The notes beneath the pieces are model-generated. The model worked only from the letters and a program-made list of their open reading frames with translations, was not told the origin of the DNA and did not search any database. Of a stretch of DNA of 64,000 nucleotides, positions 7,943-13,866 are shown in pieces. The translations under genes and the position numbers were made by a program. Location: assembly GCF_003208655.1 (NCBI RefSeq), contig NZ_QKLU01000009.1, positions 1-64,000 of the forward strand. The letters are read 5' to 3'. The stretch comes from Pedobacter nutrimenti (lineage in GTDB: Bacteria > Bacteroidota > Bacteroidia > Sphingobacteriales > Sphingobacteriaceae). The stretch's first letter is position 1; each line of letters opens with the position of its first letter.

Positions 7943-8518
7943 TTATAAAGCAGCCTTTACCAAAAAAGGCAACAATTCTTTTTGAAAACTAACAAAGTTT
8001 TTTCGAACATCCGCATCACTTACCGAAGTAAAGGCAAAAGAGAAAACAATACTTTTACTCGCCTTCAAGAGAAAGGCCAGACCTTCCTTACGGGAAGGAT
8101 TATTCTTAAAATGATCCAGCTCAAGATAGGCAGCAAGCAGCAGTGATTCCAGCTGATCAGAAAGGTGTTTTAAAAACTCCTGAGAATTTGCGTTTTCCCT
8201 AACAAAATCCCACCCAATAAATTCATTGCAAACTGTAAATGTCAGCCTGCAGGTTTTCATAACCAGAGCCTTAAGGTGTTCTTCTTCGTCGGCAAACTGC
8301 GCTTTATTTTTCAATATCTCTCTTAGATTCAAATCCAGATAATCCATTAAGATGGCATCCAGAACATGTTCTTTACTGTCAAAATATTTATAAATCGTCG
8401 CTTTGGCAATCCGGGCTTTTTTGGCAATTTCATTTACGCTGGTTTTATGATAACCATACTTTCTGAACAGTTCCTTAGCCGCTTTGAGAATACTATCTTT
8501 AATTTTTTCTGGCTCCAT
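7943..8518 (-). CDS. TetR/AcrR family transcriptional regulator
   Basis: A 191-residue TetR-type repressor. The N-terminal DNA-binding domain is complete: AAKELFRKYGYHKTSVNEIA, then the recognition helix region KARIAKATIYKYFDSKEHVL (residues to about 55). The C-terminal ligand domain is helical and unlike any well-known subfamily. Its ATG overlaps the stop codon of the upstream lipoprotein gene by one base (TAATG at 8516-8520), which implies translational coupling. Downstream on the same strand is an inverted repeat inside a promoter (7882-7901), a plausible target. No efflux pump is adjacent, so the effector is unknown. Confidence 0.88.
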   Translation of the reverse strand: MEPEKIKDSILKAAKELFRKYGYHKTSVNEIAKKARIAKATIYKYFDSKEHVLDAILMDYLDLNLREILKNKAQFADEEEHLKALVMKTCRLTFTVCNEFIGWDFVRENANSQEFLKHLSDQLESLLLAAYLELDHFKNNPSRKEGLAFLLKASKSIVFSFAFTSVSDADVRKNFVSFQKELLPFLVKAAL

Positions 8519-8928
8519 TAATTCGTTATGTGTAAAATCTGACCACCTTGAATGGACACATTATAAGATCTTAAATTGCGTACTGCAGGTGCTTTTACCG
8601 GACTCCCGTCTAAAAGGGAAAATTTCGCGCCGGTGCAGGGATCAGTAGCGCTTACCCCGCTTTCATCTGGGGTCACCTGACACCTGTTTTCCGGATTAAC
8701 AGAGCTGCAACGGTCATAGGCCATATAGGAGCCATTAAAAGGAGAATATACGATGAGGATCCCGGCAACCCCCTGGTTAGGCACAATCAATACATTGTTT
8801 ACCGCATAAATTTTAAACTCAGCTACACTCTTGATTAAGTCTACAGGGACATTGGGAACGTAAACACTTTCCTTCCCGCAACTCGCAAAAACCGATAAGG
8901 TGAGTAATAAAAGAGCTATTTTCTTCAT
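8518..8928 (-). CDS. Rieske-fold-like lipoprotein lacking the histidine ligands
   Basis: A 136-residue lipoprotein: signal sequence with lipobox ending at Cys17 (VFASCGK). The mature part resembles a Rieske [2Fe-2S] domain in its C-terminal layout: a CTGAKFSLLDGSPVKAPAVRNL block followed by a strand pair ending GGQILHI, which parallels the C..HGS.F.L.DG......A...L pattern. The ligand pairs CxH and CxxH are not present: YDRCSS and DPCTGAK keep cysteines but no histidines. It therefore probably binds no Rieske cluster; a disulfide among Cys residues near 75-103 is possible. It follows pheS by 20 bases and is coupled to the TetR gene. Function unknown; fold assignment is by eye. Confidence 0.65.
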   Translation of the reverse strand: MKKIALLLLTLSVFASCGKESVYVPNVPVDLIKSVAEFKIYAVNNVLIVPNQGVAGILIVYSPFNGSYMAYDRCSSVNPENRCQVTPDESGVSATDPCTGAKFSLLDGSPVKAPAVRNLRSYNVSIQGGQILHITN

Positions 8929-8948
8929 CGTTTCAACACTTAGAATAC

Positions 8949-9986
8949 CTATATCAATGAGGACTTGTACTGTTTAAGGAAACGCACATCATTTTCCGAA
9001 AATAAACGCAGGTCCTTGATTTCAAATTTCAAATTGGCAATTCTTTCAATTCCCATTCCGAAAGCAAAACCACTGTATTTTTTGGAATCTATTCCGCAAT
9101 TTTCCAGCACATTGGGATCTACCATTCCACAACCCAGAATCTCTACCCAGCCGCTGTACTTACAAAGCTGACAACCTGCACCTTTACAAATCGTACAGGA
9201 AATATCCATTTCTGCAGAAGGCTCCGTAAAAGGAAAATAGGAAGGACGGAAACGCACCTTTGTGCCTTCTCCATACAACTCCTGGACAAAATAAAACAAA
9301 GTTTGTTTCAGGTCTGCGAAAGAAACATTTTCATCCACATATAAGCCTTCTACCTGATGAAAGAAACAATGTGCCCGGGCAGAAATGGCTTCATTACGGT
9401 ATACCCTTCCTGGCATAATCGCTCTGAAAGGTGGTTTACCCGCTTCCATCATTCTCACCTGCACAGAAGAAGTGTGCGTACGTAAAGCAATATCTCCCTT
9501 TTCCCCTCCTTTTTTGATAAAGAAAGTATCCTGCATATCCCTTGCAGGATGTTCTTCAGGGAAATTAAGTGCGGAGAAATTATGCCAGTCGTCCTCAATT
9601 TCAGGCCCCTCTGCTACGACGAAACCAAGTTTATTGAAAATTTCTACAATTTCTCTGCGCACCAGCGCCAGTGGATGACGGGCCCCGATTTCAAAACCTT
9701 CTCCAGGCAGGCTCAGGTCCATATCCTTATCTTTAGATACGGATTCTGTCGCTGTCTGTTCTTTTATGGACTGATATTTATTTTCAGCCAGTTGTTTAAA
9801 CTCATTTAAAACTTTACCCAGCGTCCTTTTTTCCTCTGGTGAAACAGCCTTAAACTCATCAAAAATATCTTTAATAATGCCTTTTGTACCTAAAAATCTG
9901 ATCCTGAACTGCTCCAGTTCTTCGGCATTTTCCGTTAAAAACGCATTAATCTCTTCCGTGTATTGTGTTATCTTATCTTGTAACAT
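8949..9986 (-). CDS. pheS: Phenylalanine--tRNA ligase alpha subunit
   Basis: Catalytic subunit of the (alpha-beta)2 phenylalanyl-tRNA synthetase; it charges tRNA-Phe in the cytoplasm. With the start at 9986 (MLQDKITQY) it has 345 residues, the normal length. It shows an N-terminal coiled coil (about 1-85), class II motif 2 in the region FRAIMPGRVYRNEAISARAH, and motif 3 in GFAFGMGIERIAN. The pocket segment SAEMDISCTICKGAGCQLCK adds a zinc-ribbon-like set of cysteines. The frame extends upstream to 10025, but the exact -7 box TATATTTG at 9990-9997 lies inside that extension, so the shorter start is preferred. PheT is not in the window. Confidence 0.95.
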   Translation of the reverse strand: MLQDKITQYTEEINAFLTENAEELEQFRIRFLGTKGIIKDIFDEFKAVSPEEKRTLGKVLNEFKQLAENKYQSIKEQTATESVSKDKDMDLSLPGEGFEIGARHPLALVRREIVEIFNKLGFVVAEGPEIEDDWHNFSALNFPEEHPARDMQDTFFIKKGGEKGDIALRTHTSSVQVRMMEAGKPPFRAIMPGRVYRNEAISARAHCFFHQVEGLYVDENVSFADLKQTLFYFVQELYGEGTKVRFRPSYFPFTEPSAEMDISCTICKGAGCQLCKYSGWVEILGCGMVDPNVLENCGIDSKKYSGFAFGMGIERIANLKFEIKDLRLFSENDVRFLKQYKSSLI

Positions 9987-9989
9987 ATG

Positions 9990-9997
9990 CAAATATA
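9990..9997 (-). promoter_or_regulatory. TATATTTG -7 box directly before pheS
   Basis: An exact TAnnTTTG box ends three bases before the chosen pheS ATG (9986). No TTG is found at the usual distance upstream. If used, the transcript would begin at or within a few bases of the start codon. Confidence 0.4.
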
Positions 9998-10085
9998 CAG
10001 CTATTTCGGTAATATTGCTTATCACCTAAACTTCCAAAAACAAGCCTTCTGCCTATTTCCTTAATGAAAATGAACCCGGTCAGGC

Positions 10086-10114
10086 AAAAAAAGAGGGTAA
10101 TCTTTAGATTACCC
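10086..10114 (-). terminator. Terminator of kbl overlapping its stop codon
   Basis: GGGTAATC (minus strand 10114-10107) pairs with GATTACCC (10102-10095) around a four-base loop and is followed on the minus strand by a run of seven T. The loop is occupied by the kbl stop codon (10106-10104), so the last codons of the gene form the stem. Confidence 0.8.
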
Positions 10115-11291
10115 CGAGTGTTTTTCCAACTTTGGTGAAAGCCGCAATTGCTTTATCCAAATGGTGTTGTTCATGCCCTGCAGAGAGCTGCACGCGAATC
10201 CTGGCTTTACCTTGAGGGACCACAGGATAATAGAATCCAATTACATAAATTCCTTCATCCAGCATTTTTGCTGCAAATTCCTGTGCAAGTTTTGCGTCAT
10301 AAAGCATCACCGGAACAATCGGATGCACCCCTTCCTTAATGTCAAAGCCAGCGGCCGTCATTTTTTCGCGAAAATACCTGGTATTACTTTCAAGCTTATC
10401 TCTCAGTTCAGTGGTTTCACTCAGCATATCCAATACAGCAACTGAGGCCCCTGCTATAGCTGGTGCCAGTGTATTGGAGAACAAATAAGGTCTGGACCGC
10501 TGGCGCAACATATCGATGATTTCTTTTTTACCAGAAGTAAATCCTCCTGAAGCCCCACCCAATGCTTTGCCCAGTGTGCCAGTAATGATATCAATTCTGT
10601 CGATTACATTAAAATGTTCATGTGTCCCACGACCTGTTTTACCAATAAATCCCGTACAATGTGATTCATCGATCATGACTAAGGCCTCGTACTTATCAGC
10701 CAGATCGCATATTTTATCCAGTGGTGCCACTACTCCATCCATAGAGAATGCACCATCTGTTACAATAATCCGGTGTCTGGAATCTTTGGCTGCAATAAGT
10801 TGCTGCTCCAGGTCTTGCATATCTGCATTTTTATATCTGAAACGTTTTGCTTTACATAAACGCACACCATCAATAATGGAGGCATGGTTCAGCTCATCGG
10901 ATATAATTGCGTCCTGATCGTTAAATAAAGGTTCGAAAACACCACCGTTCGCATCAAAAGCAGCCGCATACAAAATGGTATCTTCTGTGCCCAGAAATTG
11001 GGATATTTTGGCTTCCAGTTCTTTATGCACGTCCTGCGTTCCACAAATGAAACGAACAGAAGACATCCCATAACCATATTGGTCAATAGCCTTTTTTGCG
11101 GCTTCTGTAACCTTTGGATGAGAAGATAAGCCAAGATAATTGTTTGCACAGAAATTCAGGACTTCCTGTCCAGTGCTTACCTTAATGTCAGCTCCCTGAG
11201 GGGTAACAATGATCCTTTCTTTTTTATATAATCCGTCTTTTTCTATTTGTTCAAGTTCTTGCTGAAGAACAGGCTGCAGTGTTTTATACAT
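10104..11291 (-). CDS. kbl: Glycine C-acetyltransferase (2-amino-3-ketobutyrate CoA ligase)
   Basis: PLP enzyme that splits 2-amino-3-ketobutyrate with CoA into glycine and acetyl-CoA, the second step of threonine catabolism. The 395-residue alpha-oxoamine synthase fold is complete. PLP is held by Lys242 in GTLGKALGG, Asp208 in MIDESH and His136 in ELNHAS; the C-terminus carries ARIRVQLSAGH, typical of the group. Related enzymes such as serine palmitoyltransferase are less likely given the close fit of length and the SDR-type threonine dehydrogenase encoded at 32590-33537. A -7 box (11313-11320) and a 16-bp palindrome (11358-11373) lie upstream. Confidence 0.92.
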   Translation of the reverse strand: MYKTLQPVLQQELEQIEKDGLYKKERIIVTPQGADIKVSTGQEVLNFCANNYLGLSSHPKVTEAAKKAIDQYGYGMSSVRFICGTQDVHKELEAKISQFLGTEDTILYAAAFDANGGVFEPLFNDQDAIISDELNHASIIDGVRLCKAKRFRYKNADMQDLEQQLIAAKDSRHRIIVTDGAFSMDGVVAPLDKICDLADKYEALVMIDESHCTGFIGKTGRGTHEHFNVIDRIDIITGTLGKALGGASGGFTSGKKEIIDMLRQRSRPYLFSNTLAPAIAGASVAVLDMLSETTELRDKLESNTRYFREKMTAAGFDIKEGVHPIVPVMLYDAKLAQEFAAKMLDEGIYVIGFYYPVVPQGKARIRVQLSAGHEQHHLDKAIAAFTKVGKTLGVI

Positions 11292-11312
11292 TTTATTTTA
11301 AATTGATGCAAT

Positions 11313-11320
11313 CAAAGTTA
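11313..11320 (-). promoter_or_regulatory. TAACTTTG -7 box of kbl
   Basis: Exact TAnnTTTG match on the minus strand, 21 bases before the kbl ATG. No TTG occurs at the standard -33 distance, so the promoter may need an activator. Confidence 0.5.
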
Positions 11321-11357
11321 GGAAAATATCGGCGCTCAGAGGTAGTGCATTAAGGGA

Positions 11358-11373
11358 ACATTTTATAAAATGT
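11358..11373. promoter_or_regulatory. 16-bp perfect palindrome upstream of kbl
   Basis: ACATTTTATAAAATGT is a perfect dyad centred about 49 bases upstream of the -7 box of kbl. Its position suits an activator site, for example for an Lrp-like protein. No regulator gene for it is in the window. Confidence 0.4.
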
Positions 11374-11443
11374 AAGACGAAATGGACATTTCACTGCCTT
11401 TCCAGCAATCTGAGCAAAAAATCGAAAGCTTATCTTTACCGTT

Positions 11444-12070
11444 CTAAGAAAAGTTTTCCTTTCTCGTAATCCGATAGGCGCATCTTCTTGCCCCTGCAAT
11501 GATGTGGTCTACGCGGTCAACCTGAACCTCATTTCCCAGTACAGACCGAAATGTGTTTAACTCAGAAACGCAAAGTCCCTGGCAGGTTTTTGCTGCGGCA
11601 CAAATCGGGCAATGGTTTTCGACCAGCAGATAACCATCAGATTCTTTTATATACTCTGCCATATAGCCCTCTCTGGTCCTGATTCCGGCAAGTCCCGAAA
11701 TTCTTTCTTCTAAAGTTACTGCAGCCTCGAGTTCAGCCAGATACTTTACCTTTCCTGATTGCTCTGCAGCATCAATAACTTTTTGAAGTGCATCCTCACC
11801 CAAGGTGTTTTTGACCAACCCGATCAATTTTACAGTCAACTCTGCATGGGTATCCGGAAAACCAGCATGTCCAAGCTCGGTAAGGCTAAATAATTGCTTA
11901 GGCCTGCCTACCCCATTGGATTCATGAGCAGAACTGACCAGTCCATCTTCCATAAACTTGATCAGCTGTAGCCTTGCCCCCTCACTGGTGATACCCAGTT
12001 CCTTTGCAATTTCTGCAGCAGTCAGGGTTCCCCTTGTTTTCAGCAGCATTAAGAATCTGTTTGTCTTCAT
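11444..12070 (-). CDS. SufR-like Fe-S cluster-sensing transcriptional regulator
   Basis: A 208-residue regulator with an N-terminal winged helix (LTAAEIAKELGITSEGARLQL, residues 16-37) and a C-terminal cysteine domain: Cys154, 157, 163 and 167 in HCPICAAAKTCQGLC, then Cys197 in ARRCAYRI. This arrangement is that of SufR-type proteins, which bind an Fe-S cluster and repress Fe-S assembly genes. The gene is divergent from a DUF2480 gene. Between them is an inverted repeat (12076-12103) whose core, CAAG-N6-GTTG, differs by one base from the cyanobacterial SufR box CAAC-N6-GTTG. Autoregulation is therefore likely. No suf operon is in the window. Confidence 0.85.
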   Translation of the reverse strand: MKTNRFLMLLKTRGTLTAAEIAKELGITSEGARLQLIKFMEDGLVSSAHESNGVGRPKQLFSLTELGHAGFPDTHAELTVKLIGLVKNTLGEDALQKVIDAAEQSGKVKYLAELEAAVTLEERISGLAGIRTREGYMAEYIKESDGYLLVENHCPICAAAKTCQGLCVSELNTFRSVLGNEVQVDRVDHIIAGARRCAYRITRKENFS

Positions 12071-12075
12071 AATCT

Positions 12076-12103
12076 AATAAAACAAGTCAAAAGTTGTTTT
12101 ATT
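12076..12103. promoter_or_regulatory. Candidate SufR-like operator
   Basis: AATAAAACAA (12076-12085) and TTGTTTTATT (12094-12103) form a perfect 10-bp inverted repeat with an 8-bp centre. The inner part, CAAGTCAAAAGTTG, is one base off the known SufR box. It covers the -33 TTG of the DUF2480 promoter and lies just upstream of the regulator's own start codon, downstream of its predicted transcript start. Confidence 0.65.
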
Positions 12104-12122
12104 AACAAAAGTACTAACTTTG
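12094..12122 (+). promoter_or_regulatory. Promoter of the DUF2480 gene
   Basis: TTG at 12094-12096, 18 bp spacer, TAACTTTG at 12115-12122, an exact -7 box. The -33 element is inside the inverted repeat at 12076-12103, so a bound regulator would block it. Confidence 0.7.
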
Positions 12123-12137
12123 CTAAACTTCTAACAA
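12106..12137 (-). promoter_or_regulatory. Promoter of the SufR-like gene
   Basis: On the minus strand TTG (12137-12135), 21 bp spacer, TACTTTTG (12113-12106), an exact -7 box. It is back-to-back with the plus-strand promoter; the two -7 boxes are separated by a single base. Confidence 0.7.
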
Positions 12138-12152
12138 CAATCCGCACAAAAT

Positions 12153-12168
12153 CTTCCTTGCAAGGAAG
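12153..12168. promoter_or_regulatory. 16-bp palindrome in the DUF2480 leader
   Basis: CTTCCTTGCAAGGAAG is a perfect palindrome without a loop, between the predicted transcript start and the ATG at 12197. It is more like a protein-binding dyad than an RNA hairpin. Function unknown. Confidence 0.45.
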
Positions 12169-12196
12169 TATTTAGTTCTATAAAAAATTTCAAAAA

Positions 12197-12700
12197 ATGG
12201 AAGAAATCAAAAACAGAGTAAAATTAAGCGGTATACTGACCCTTGACCTGATGCAGTATAAACCGACAAAAGATCAATACCTGACTTTTGATCTTGTACC
12301 CTTTTTATTCCATGAATACCTTCTGCAGGAAAAAAACTTCCGGGCAGAAATGTTAGCCATAGACTGGAGCAGATACAGTAACAAAGAGGTCATTTTGTGT
12401 TGTTCAAATGACGCCATTGTCCCTTATTGGGCCTATGTTTATGTGGCTTCTTTACTGTCCCTCTATACGGACACTGTTCTATATGCCGATCAGCGGGATC
12501 ACCAGGAGCTCTTGTGGGCCGAAAGGATCAAAAAAATAAATTATACATTTTTTAAAGACAAAAAAGTGGTTCTTAAAGCCAGCTCTATGGTACCTCCGGA
12601 CTTATTTGTTCTGGTAACCTCCCATCTGATGCAACAAGTGCAAAGCCTGATGTGGGGCGAAGCAGGTGCTCCTGTGATGATCTACAAAAGAAATCATTAA
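12197..12700 (+). CDS. DUF2480 family protein
   Basis: A 167-residue soluble protein of the Bacteroidota-restricted DUF2480 family, recognisable by VKLSGILTLDLMQY near the N-terminus, the FDLVPFLFHEYLLQEKNFR block, and CCSNDAIVPYWAYVYVASLL in the middle. The family has no proven function. Here it is divergent from, and shares a regulatory region with, a SufR-like Fe-S regulator, which ties it to Fe-S cluster homeostasis. Near the C-terminus it has few cysteines (CC at about 76-77 only), so it is unlikely to hold a cluster alone. It is followed by a repeat array rather than another suf-like gene. Confidence 0.85.
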   Translation: MEEIKNRVKLSGILTLDLMQYKPTKDQYLTFDLVPFLFHEYLLQEKNFRAEMLAIDWSRYSNKEVILCCSNDAIVPYWAYVYVASLLSLYTDTVLYADQRDHQELLWAERIKKINYTFFKDKKVVLKASSMVPPDLFVLVTSHLMQQVQSLMWGEAGAPVMIYKRNH

Positions 12701-12730
12701 ACATAAAAATCTTACTCCAACTCTAGAGCT

Positions 12731-12826
12731 TGTGCTCACCTAGTGCACACCTGGGTCACACTTTGTTCACAAAAAGATACCCATTTGTGACTTAGGTGTG
12801 AACAAGGTGTGAGCCAGGTGTGAAGA
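12731..12826. repeat. Head-to-head array of 11-bp repeats
   Basis: Four 11-bp units on the left (12731-12774, plus-strand form nnnTCACACCT, degenerating inward), eight bases of spacer, then four units on the right (12783-12826, AGGTGTGAnnn). The right units begin at 12783, 12794, 12805 and 12816; the last three carry AGGTGTGA unchanged. The two arms are reverse complements of each other: 12744-12770 and 12798-12824 pair at 24 of 27 positions. The unit length is close to one turn of B-DNA. It lies between the DUF2480 and trhO genes, in no reading frame. Confidence 0.8.
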
Positions 12827-12930
12827 AGCCCTCTTTTTGTGAAGCGCTTCATTGCCCCTGTGGATATTGAAATTTCTTTCGTATTTTTGCAAAAAACATT
12901 AAACGCCGTATGCAACGGTATCAATGCATT

Positions 12931-13866
12931 ATGAAAAAATTCCAGACATTACTTTACTATTGTTATAGTCCAATAGCTAATGCAGAACAATTTGCTGCAG
13001 ACCACCTTGCTTTTTGTAAATCCCTGAACCTTGTGGGCAGGATTATTGTTGCCGACGAAGGACTGAACGGTACCGTATCCGGAAGCCGGGAATCCTGTGA
13101 AACTTATATGGCCTCGATTAAAGCTGATGAACGTTTCGCCAAAACAGATTTCAAGATCGATGATGTAGAAGAACCTTCTTTTATTAAGATGCATTGTCGT
13201 TACAAATCGGAAATTGTGCATTCGGGCTTAAGAGACCCGAAGATCATTGATCCGAATAGACAAACCGGAAAACATCTTGAACCGGCCGAATTCCAGAAAA
13301 TGATAGATCAGGATGATGTAGTGATCCTTGATGTGCGCTCCAATTATGAACATAACCTTGGGCGTTTTAAAAATGCAGTTACCCTGGACATTGAGAATTT
13401 CAGGGATTTTCCTGAAAAGATCAACGAGCTTGCCCAATACAAAAATAAAAAAGTTCTTACCTATTGTACCGGAGGAATAAAATGTGAAAAAGCCTCTGCT
13501 TTGTTGCTTCATCATGGGTTTAATGATGTCTACCAGTTACATGGCGGTATCATTAAATACGGAAAAGAGGCCGGCGGCGAAGACTTTGAAGGCAAATGTT
13601 ATGTATTCGACAACCGTATTGCAGTTGATGTCAACACGGTTAATCCCAAGGTAATTTCCACTTGCTACAATTGTGGGAAAGTTACCCCTAAAATGATCAA
13701 TTGTGCCAATCCGGAGTGTAATGAACATATTACGCAATGCGATGAGTGCGGACATGAATTACAGGGCTGCTGTTCAACGGCTTGTATTTCCAATCCCCGT
13801 AGACGTCCCTACGATGGCACAGGTTATTATGTAAAAGTCCCTCAACCGGTTAATAAGGTTTCATGA
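12931..13866 (+). CDS. trhO: tRNA uridine(34) hydroxylase / rhodanese-domain protein
   Basis: Member of the YceA/TrhO family, which forms 5-hydroxyuridine at tRNA position 34. Start chosen at 12931 (MKKFQTLLYY); an earlier ATG at 12910 adds seven residues unlike the family. The protein has an N-terminal ferredoxin-like part containing GRIIVADEGLNGTVSG, a rhodanese domain with the active loop CTGGIKC (Cys179 first), and a C-terminal cysteine-rich zinc-like tail (CYNC, CANPEC, CDEC, CCSTAC). All signature residues are there. Its stop codon overlaps the start of the PUL regulator in ATGA, so the two are translationally linked, an unexpected pairing of tRNA modification with carbohydrate sensing. 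Confidence 0.9.
   Translation: MKKFQTLLYYCYSPIANAEQFAADHLAFCKSLNLVGRIIVADEGLNGTVSGSRESCETYMASIKADERFAKTDFKIDDVEEPSFIKMHCRYKSEIVHSGLRDPKIIDPNRQTGKHLEPAEFQKMIDQDDVVILDVRSNYEHNLGRFKNAVTLDIENFRDFPEKINELAQYKNKKVLTYCTGGIKCEKASALLLHHGFNDVYQLHGGIIKYGKEAGGEDFEGKCYVFDNRIAVDVNTVNPKVISTCYNCGKVTPKMINCANPECNEHITQCDECGHELQGCCSTACISNPRRRPYDGTGYYVKVPQPVNKVS

Noticed and set aside
12731..12826. CRISPR array
   Set aside because: Units of 11 bp without unique spacers and on both strands do not fit CRISPR repeats, and no cas gene is in the window.
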